Part shown: piece after piece, positions 60,472 through 64,000 of the stretch
Numbering within the stretch: position 1 is the stretch's first letter
How the letters are laid out: each line of letters starts with the position of its first letter
Assembly (NCBI RefSeq): GCF_014641595.1
Contig: NZ_BMIA01000001.1
Location: 1,736,426 to 1,800,425, forward strand
Direction: 5' to 3'
Source of the DNA: Dyadobacter endophyticus
GTDB lineage: Bacteria; Bacteroidota; Bacteroidia; Cytophagales; Spirosomataceae
DNA length: 64,000 bases
Notes under the pieces: model-generated
Told to the model about the DNA's origin: nothing
What the model saw: only the letters and a program-made list of their open reading frames with translations
Database searches by the model: none
Program-made: the position numbers and the translations under genes

Positions 60472-62292
60472 CTATTCGACGACGACCTTGCCCGATACCT
60501 CCCTACTGCCATTTATAAACCGATAAATATAAATCCCCGGCGGCGCATCAATCACCATCTCAGTTTTGAATTGAAAATGTTTTGACAACACTAATCTCCC
60601 CGCCTGATCGTAAAAAGCGATGCGTGATTCGCCCGGCAATGCGGTCTCCAGGGCAATCAGGCCTCTCGCAGGATTAGGAAAAATGTTCAACCATTTCTCC
60701 TCACTACCTGCCACCGACAAAATCGGGTCGATTTTCACAACCGTTTGAAGTGTTTTGGCGCAACCATTTTCCCCGGTTACCCTCACCTCATAAATGCCCG
60801 CACTGCGAATACCGGCTTCGCTTATCGATGCAGTCGCCGCATTCGCTCTGAAATTTCTCGGCCCTCTCCATTGATAATCCACACCACCTGAGGCGGTCAA
60901 CTCTACTGTTTGCCCGATTACATATGGCCCTCCATTGCCCGCTGTCGCCACCGGCAGCGGCAGAACGGTAATGGGCACTTCAACAATCAGCGGTGGATTT
61001 CCGTCGACTCTGCATTCAGCTTTGTAAATAATGCTTTCGCTTGGGGCTACTGAAATAGATTCGCCCTTTCCCGAGGTTGACCATAACACCTTCCCCGCAC
61101 AACCATAACCTGTCAACGTGATCGTATCGCCCGCGCAAACACTATCCGCTGATGCTACCACTTGAAATACTCGTGGAAGTGCCGATCGCAACGACCAGCG
61201 AATGGTCTTTCTACGCAGATTTTTCACCCCATCTCGCCTGCTCATCGCGGTTGAATCAAACACGGTAGCCGTTAATATCGAACCGTCTGTTACCTGGTCA
61301 GGCTTCAAAATCAATTCATCAGTATCCCTCGAGATACGCTTTCCATTTAAACGCCATTCCACCTCGAGGCTATTGGGATCCGGGTTCAACAAAACGAGTT
61401 TGAAGGTTACTTGCTTCTCAACATTGATGATAGAAGCAGTGTCAGGCTCAACCCGATCAACGGGATTGACGAGCCCCAGAATGCTTTCCACTACCGCTTC
61501 ACGACAGACAGCGCAATAGCCTTTATTCATGTCTTCCATTAAACAAGTGCCCTGGGCTGGTTTGTACCATCGAGCGGCTTCGCCTTGCAACCCGTGTCTG
61601 TAAACACCAATGGGAGGAAAATTGAGCCAGTTTTTCCATCTAACAGTAGTCTCCGAGCTATCGGTAGTAATATTAGGTCCTTCTCTGGAATAAAGCCCAT
61701 ACGGTTCCTGCCAATATTCGTCGGCTAGATCCGTTAGTGCATGCCCAACTTCATGAACTCCCACATTGTCCCAATTTTCTTGGAGGCTAAAAATTGCCCC
61801 TCCTGTTCCTCCCGCACCTCCATAGTACTGGGTATTTGCCAAAAGAATAACCAGATCGTAAGCAGGAAAATGAGTAGCCAGCACATCCAGGTAAATTTCC
61901 CTTTTGGTGACATAGAGTAACCTTTGATAAAGCTTACCGAAAGAAACTCCGAAGAATGTCTCTTTCGTCTCGACTGGCTGATCGGGATAAGCGTCACCAG
62001 CTGTGCCCGGATTTGTAATACCGCTCTCTTTCGAGGGTGTACGAATCGCAAAAAAATTGAAATAGTCCCGATAGCGATCGTAAGGATGGTAGGATCGAAA
62101 AAAGTCCGCAAACTTCTTAGCCTCCGCTTCGAATTTTGGCATTTCAGCTTCTGTAAACCCATCGCCCAGAATGACGACATTGATTCGGTTATCCTGCGGC
62201 CCTGTTTTGTAAAGTGTATCGACCTGATATTGTTGGGAAAAAGCGCAGAAAGTAATGCACAGCAACCCTAATGCGAGAAATAATCTCTTCAT
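60472..62292 (-). CDS. Secreted M64-type metallopeptidase with T9SS tail
   Basis: From ATG 62292 the product has 606 residues; ten more codons are open upstream but this start gives the signal peptide (MKRLFLALGLLCITFCAFSQ). The peptidase M64 (IgA-protease-like) domain (about 20-280) shows VVILGDGFTEAEMPKF, and the zinc site VGVHEVGHALTDLADEYW. Then come Ig-like/PKD-like parts (about 290-520) and a C-terminal T9SS type A sorting domain (about 535-606; NIFPNPARGLI to VSGKVVVE). It would be exported across the outer membrane by the type IX system. Confidence 0.9.
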   Translation of the reverse strand: MKRLFLALGLLCITFCAFSQQYQVDTLYKTGPQDNRINVVILGDGFTEAEMPKFEAEAKKFADFFRSYHPYDRYRDYFNFFAIRTPSKESGITNPGTAGDAYPDQPVETKETFFGVSFGKLYQRLLYVTKREIYLDVLATHFPAYDLVILLANTQYYGGAGGTGGAIFSLQENWDNVGVHEVGHALTDLADEYWQEPYGLYSREGPNITTDSSETTVRWKNWLNFPPIGVYRHGLQGEAARWYKPAQGTCLMEDMNKGYCAVCREAVVESILGLVNPVDRVEPDTASIINVEKQVTFKLVLLNPDPNSLEVEWRLNGKRISRDTDELILKPDQVTDGSILTATVFDSTAMSRRDGVKNLRRKTIRWSLRSALPRVFQVVASADSVCAGDTITLTGYGCAGKVLWSTSGKGESISVAPSESIIYKAECRVDGNPPLIVEVPITVLPLPVATAGNGGPYVIGQTVELTASGGVDYQWRGPRNFRANAATASISEAGIRSAGIYEVRVTGENGCAKTLQTVVKIDPILSVAGSEEKWLNIFPNPARGLIALETALPGESRIAFYDQAGRLVLSKHFQFKTEMVIDAPPGIYIYRFINGSREVSGKVVVE

Positions 62293-62428
62293 ACCTAATA
62301 TTTTATAGTGTGTTAACAACAATTACCAATCAAAGCACTAACCCCTTATTGTACCTCCACTTTCCCCGAAACCTCCATTTCTAAACCGGTACATACAGCC
62401 CCGCAGACTCATTCAACTTAATACTAAG

Positions 62429-64000
62429 TTATTGAAACACAACCTTCCCTCCCGTTTCATGCTTACCATTCACAATCCGATAAACATAAAGCCCTGCCGA
62501 TCCGCGGAAGGTAATTTCGGTCCTGGATCTGAATACCCTGGAAAGCACCTTCCGTCCAGCCTGGTCGAAGAGGGTAAATGTCGATTCCCCGGGCAACAGG
62601 CACACCACGCGGATTACGTCTCTGGCGGGATTGGGCGACACATTCAGCCATTGCGCCGGGTCGTTGGCCACGGCAAGTATCGGATCAACCCTTACTTCCG
62701 TGCGGGCCGTATCAGAGCAACCGTTCGCATCTGTAACCATAACTTCGTAAACCCCCGCCTGGTCAAGCCCGGCGTTGCGAAGGGAAACGTGTGGTAATGT
62801 CGAAGCAAAGAACTTCGGCCCGCTCCACAGATAGGTATTCCCGCCACTAGCCGTGAGCTCGATAGTGCCGCCAACCTCGTAGGGCCCTCCGTTGGTCGCC
62901 GTCGCATCAGGAAGGGGCATGACCTGAATTGTCGTCCCGATTGTCTGCTCGGCCGCGCCTTCTACTTTACAAACTGCCGAATAGGTGGTCGTTTGGGCCG
63001 GCTTCACCTTCACGGATTTTTCACCGCTCCCGCCAGTCCAGGTCAATGTCCCCCGGCAGCCGTATGCAAAAAGGGTGACCTCTTCACCCACGCATATCGT
63101 ATCCGAAGAGGCCTTCACCCGAAACACGTCCGGCGTGCCGGATTTGAGTGTCCATTGCACATTTCGGGTTCGGTCGCTCCTGGCGCCGTCATACCGGCTT
63201 ATGGTTGTGGAATCGAAGACAGAAGCCGTGAGAACGGCGCCGTCGGGCGCCTGCTCGGGTGCGAGGGTTAGCTGTGCGCCCATGCCCACGAGCGGCTCAC
63301 CATTCAGTGTCCATTGCACCTGCAAGGTATTGGGAAAGGGGGCGAGCAGGTCTATTTTAAAGCTTTGCGGATCATTGACGGTAACAATGCTACCCGGGTC
63401 CGGTTCGGCTTTTTCAATCGGGTTGACCTGTTTCAGAAGTGTCTCCACCGTTGCTTCCCTGCAAACTGCACAAAACTCCTGATTCAAATACTCCATTAAG
63501 CATGCCCCATTTGCGGGTTTATGCCAAAGTGCCGCTTCGCCGGTATCTCCGTGCTTATAAATGCTGATACCGGGTTCATTGAGCCAATTCTTCCATCGCA
63601 CACGCAGCACACTGCTTTCCTGCGTCATATTGGGAGCCTCCCATCCATAGCCGGGACCTGCCCAATACTCATCGTTCAGGTGCGAAAACGTGTGACCGAT
63701 TTCATGGACGCCGATCCTGTTGGCTTGTGTATGAAGCGTGTGCACGGCTATACTTCCCCCCGATCCGCCGTAAAAAGGCGTATTGACCAGGACTATGACC
63801 AGATCATACATCGGAAAATGGTCTGCGAGAAGCTTGGTCAAGACATCATATTTAGTGATCGTCACCAACCGATGGATGGAGCTACCAAACGAGGAGCCAA
63901 AAAATGTATTTTTTATACCAACAGGCTGGTCCTTATAAGCATCGGGGGCCGTACCCGGATTGGTCACGCCGCTTTCGACCGAAGGTGTGCGAATGGCGAA
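62429..64000 (-). CDS. Secreted M64-type metallopeptidase, second copy, N-terminus outside window
   Basis: This is a tandem paralogue of the previous gene. The visible part begins inside the peptidase domain (FAIRTPSVESGVTNPGTA matches the other copy) and runs to the stop; the N-terminus and signal peptide lie beyond position 64000. The zinc site is IGVHEIGHTFSHLNDEYW. The Ig-like region and the T9SS tail (NVSPNPARDVI to TGGKVVFQ) are as in the other copy, with moderate divergence. No frameshift is seen. Confidence 0.9.
   Translation of the reverse strand, partial: FAIRTPSVESGVTNPGTAPDAYKDQPVGIKNTFFGSSFGSSIHRLVTITKYDVLTKLLADHFPMYDLVIVLVNTPFYGGSGGSIAVHTLHTQANRIGVHEIGHTFSHLNDEYWAGPGYGWEAPNMTQESSVLRVRWKNWLNEPGISIYKHGDTGEAALWHKPANGACLMEYLNQEFCAVCREATVETLLKQVNPIEKAEPDPGSIVTVNDPQSFKIDLLAPFPNTLQVQWTLNGEPLVGMGAQLTLAPEQAPDGAVLTASVFDSTTISRYDGARSDRTRNVQWTLKSGTPDVFRVKASSDTICVGEEVTLFAYGCRGTLTWTGGSGEKSVKVKPAQTTTYSAVCKVEGAAEQTIGTTIQVMPLPDATATNGGPYEVGGTIELTASGGNTYLWSGPKFFASTLPHVSLRNAGLDQAGVYEVMVTDANGCSDTARTEVRVDPILAVANDPAQWLNVSPNPARDVIRVVCLLPGESTFTLFDQAGRKVLSRVFRSRTEITFRGSAGLYVYRIVNGKHETGGKVVFQ

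Overview
The window reads as a chromosomal segment of a Bacteroidota, most likely a member of the Cytophagales close to Dyadobacter. The signs are: starts with little or no Shine-Dalgarno; several copies of the Bacteroidota -7 promoter element TAnnTTTG; T9SS-type C-terminal sorting domains on secreted peptidases; DUF4097 proteins; a carboxynorspermidine decarboxylase; an LpoA-like TPR/periplasmic-binding fusion. Gene density is high and base composition is even. No rRNA, tRNA, IS element, prophage or CRISPR array was recognised.

Layout. 1-460: three 95-bp tandem repeats, each with a hairpin, at the left edge. 463-3563: ECF sigma, HEAT-repeat anti-sigma and two DUF4097 envelope proteins. 3654-5129: MarR regulator and a lipoprotein. 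5216-12003: a leftward signalling operon (CHASE3/GAF hybrid kinase with three receivers, stand-alone CheR, stand-alone CheB, second hybrid kinase). 12143-16116: AddA-like helicase with a degenerate nuclease end, and a small outer-membrane protein. 16162-21795: histidine block hisS-hisG-hisD-(Xre/RES toxin-antitoxin)-hisC, reading leftward. 21939-33763: mainly housekeeping genes (small basic protein, methyltransferase, glycosyltransferase, hemL, LpoA-like protein, yidC, pyrG, PIG-L deacetylase, nspC). 33887-37153: DEDDh exonuclease, bestrophin, small secreted protein, AraC regulator. 37280-43137: TolC/RND/adaptor efflux operon whose RND pump carries an EF-hand. 43142-49807: secreted proteins, serine hydrolase, MFS, alpha/beta hydrolase, sugar isomerase.

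50000-56774 is the most unusual part. Nine rightward genes lie close together: a soluble coiled-coil protein, a two-TM coiled-coil protein, a membrane-anchored Ppx/GppA-like (ASKHA) protein predicted to face the periplasm, a multi-TM protein, a PD-(D/E)xK nuclease-like protein, a small antitoxin-like protein, a PIN toxin-like protein, an NPPY adenine-type DNA methyltransferase and a DinB-fold protein. The first four look like an undescribed envelope assembly. The next four look like a restriction-modification or defence cassette with an embedded toxin-antitoxin pair.

56864-64000: a TetR/small protein/MFS operon with a visible operator, a 73-bp REP-like palindrome, an orphan ParA with a ribbon-helix-helix-like partner, and two tandem M64-type metallopeptidases with T9SS tails, the second cut by the right edge.

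All functional names come from motif recognition by eye; no database search was run.
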